In this document: positions 63,014 to 64,000 of the stretch, in pieces | How the letters are laid out: each line of letters opens with the position of its first letter | Numbering within the stretch: the first letter of the stretch is position 1 | DNA from: Acidobacteriota bacterium | GTDB taxonomy: Bacteria; Acidobacteriota; Terriglobia; Acidiferrales; UBA7541 | Reading direction: 5' to 3' | Assembly (NCBI GenBank): GCA_013289955.1 | Contig: JABCYZ010000017.1 | Span: 54,683-118,682, forward strand | DNA: 64,000 nucleotides | Program-made: the position numbers and the translations under genes | The notes under the pieces: generated by a model | What the model was told of the DNA's origin: nothing | Seen by the model: the letters and a program-made list of their open reading frames with translations, nothing else | Database searches by the model: none

Positions 63014-64000
63014 GTGAAACGCGATGGACATGGGTTTCGCGTTTTTATTCTTTCTGTTTTAGTGCTGTTACTTGCCTGCCTTGCCGTATCCCGTACGGCG
63101 ATTCTCGCTGCGCCCCAAACACAAGTTCCTGCCGAAGATCCCAAGCAAAACGAGAAAAAGCCCCAGGACGACGTGAAGAAAAACACGCCAGGGCAAGTGC
63201 TCAAGCCCGGGCGATCACTGAAGATGGACGTGGATCTCGCGCTGGTGAACGTCACCGTCACCGATCCTTACAATCGATTGGTCACGGGCCTCGAGATGGA
63301 AAATTTTCGCGTATTTGAAGACAACGTCGAGCAGGAAGTGGTGACGTTTTCCGCCGAAGACGTGCCCATCTCGATCGGCGTGATTTTCGACTTCAGCGGC
63401 AGCATGGCCAACAAAGTCGGCAAAGCGCGCGAAGCCGCCGTGCAGTTCTTCAAGACCGCCAATCCGCAGGATGAGTTCTTCCTGGTAAGCTTCAACGAAC
63501 GCGCGGAGCTGACCAGTGCCTTCACGAACAGCGTGGAAGACCTGCAGAGCAGTCTGATGCTGACCTCCGCGAAAGGCCGCACGGCGCTGCTGGATGCGAT
63601 CTATCTCGGGCTGAGCCAGATGAGGGGTGCTCACAACGGCAAACGCGCCTTGCTCATCCTATCGGATGGAGGAGATAATCATAGTCGCTACAATGAAACG
63701 GATATCAAGCGCCTGGTGAAGGAAGCAGACACCCAGCTCTATGCAGTCGGCATCTTTGATGCGCTTGGTTATCGCAACCGCACGCCGGAAGAACTGAACG
63801 GTCCGTCGTTGCTTTCGGAAATTACGGAGATGACGGGGGGGCGGGTATTTTCCGTCGAGAAACTGGAAGACCTTCCGGATATCGCCTCAAAAATTGGCAT
63901 GGAGCTGCGAAATCAATATGTCCTGGGATATCGGCCGAGCAACAAGGCCCACGATGCACGCTGGCGAAAAATCAAAATCAGGCTTCGAGCTCCGAAGGGA
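63014..64000 (+). CDS. VWFA-domain exported protein (3' end beyond window)
   Basis: Starts at GTG 63014 with GGGGGTG close upstream; 329 codons are in the window and the frame is open at the end. Signal peptide (FRVFILSVLVLLLACLAVS ... ILA), a Lys/Gln/Pro-rich linker, then a short beta domain VDLALVNVTVTDPYNRLVTGLEMENFRVFEDNVEQEVVTF. The von Willebrand factor A domain follows: metal site FDFSGSM in VIFDFSGSMANKVGKAR, DEFFLVSFNERAELTSAF, ALLDAIYLGL, LLILSDGGDNHSRY and LYAVGIFD. This matches VWFA-related proteins abundant in Acidobacteriota, whose role is not known to me. Divergent from kdsB. Confidence 0.9.
   Translation, partial: MKRDGHGFRVFILSVLVLLLACLAVSRTAILAAPQTQVPAEDPKQNEKKPQDDVKKNTPGQVLKPGRSLKMDVDLALVNVTVTDPYNRLVTGLEMENFRVFEDNVEQEVVTFSAEDVPISIGVIFDFSGSMANKVGKAREAAVQFFKTANPQDEFFLVSFNERAELTSAFTNSVEDLQSSLMLTSAKGRTALLDAIYLGLSQMRGAHNGKRALLILSDGGDNHSRYNETDIKRLVKEADTQLYAVGIFDALGYRNRTPEELNGPSLLSEITEMTGGRVFSVEKLEDLPDIASKIGMELRNQYVLGYRPSNKAHDARWRKIKIRLRAPKG

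Noticed and set aside
62750..63031. 94-codon N-terminal extension of kdsB
   Set aside because: Not part of the family, and overlaps the GTG start of the divergent VWFA gene. KdsB proteins begin at the 62749 Met.

Overview
The window looks like a chromosomal segment of an Acidobacteriota bacterium (Acidobacteriia/Acidoferrales-like by gene content; this is inference). Evidence is the moderately GC-rich sequence, three ADOP-type (acidobacterial duplicated orphan permease) MacB/FtsX-like permeases without ATPases, a LigD/Ku end-joining pair beside a MerR-TPR gene, a VWFA-domain exported protein, a Gld-type ABC operon with a DUF4340 protein, repeat lipoproteins and many Sec-exported proteins of unknown function. 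Genes are mixed on both strands, with frequent GTG and TTG starts.

Layout. 1-3.6 kb: non-homologous end joining (ligD on -, diverging from ku and a MerR-TPR gene on +). 3.6-12.4 kb: small exported, regulatory and surface genes, including a type IV pilin, a Sec-exported protein that resembles the globular half of a pilin, a CRP/FNR regulator and a receiver-like protein lacking the phospho-acceptor Asp. Several gene remnants lie here (histidine kinase C-terminus, a broken exported protein). 12.6-16 kb: a molybdopterin oxidoreductase/formate dehydrogenase remnant, then dipZ-msrB (extracytoplasmic methionine sulfoxide repair) and an M24 peptidase-like protein. 16-25 kb: a 5'-truncated SMP-30-like gene, an ADOP permease, a GAF-GAF-AAA-HTH sigma-54 activator, a TIM-barrel sugar isomerase-like protein and an exported acetamidase/formamidase. 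25-36 kb: Lhr-type helicase, a two-repeat exported protein, aldo/keto reductase, and a sugar cluster (MFS sugar porter, ROK kinase) with an exported M18 aminopeptidase. 36-41 kb: YceH-like protein and the gldA-gldF-gldG-DUF4340 operon. 41-44 kb: RluB-type pseudouridine synthase, a selenocysteine deiodinase-like gene with an in-frame UGA, and inorganic pyrophosphatase. 44-64 kb: the Kdo genes (kdsB, pyrG, kdsA, kdsD, kdsC, all on -) spread out between an ADOP gene, a PadR-ADOP pair, a multi-module GH10 xylanase, a small exported protein with a repeat lipoprotein, and a VWFA protein that runs off the window.

The most notable element is the gene at 42372-43112. Two open frames in the same phase are separated by one TGA at exactly the deiodinase active-site position, and both sides match the deiodinase family, so the TGA most probably encodes selenocysteine in a membrane-anchored bacterial iodothyronine-deiodinase-like protein. 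No selenocysteine machinery, tRNA, rRNA, CRISPR array or intact insertion sequence was recognised in the window.
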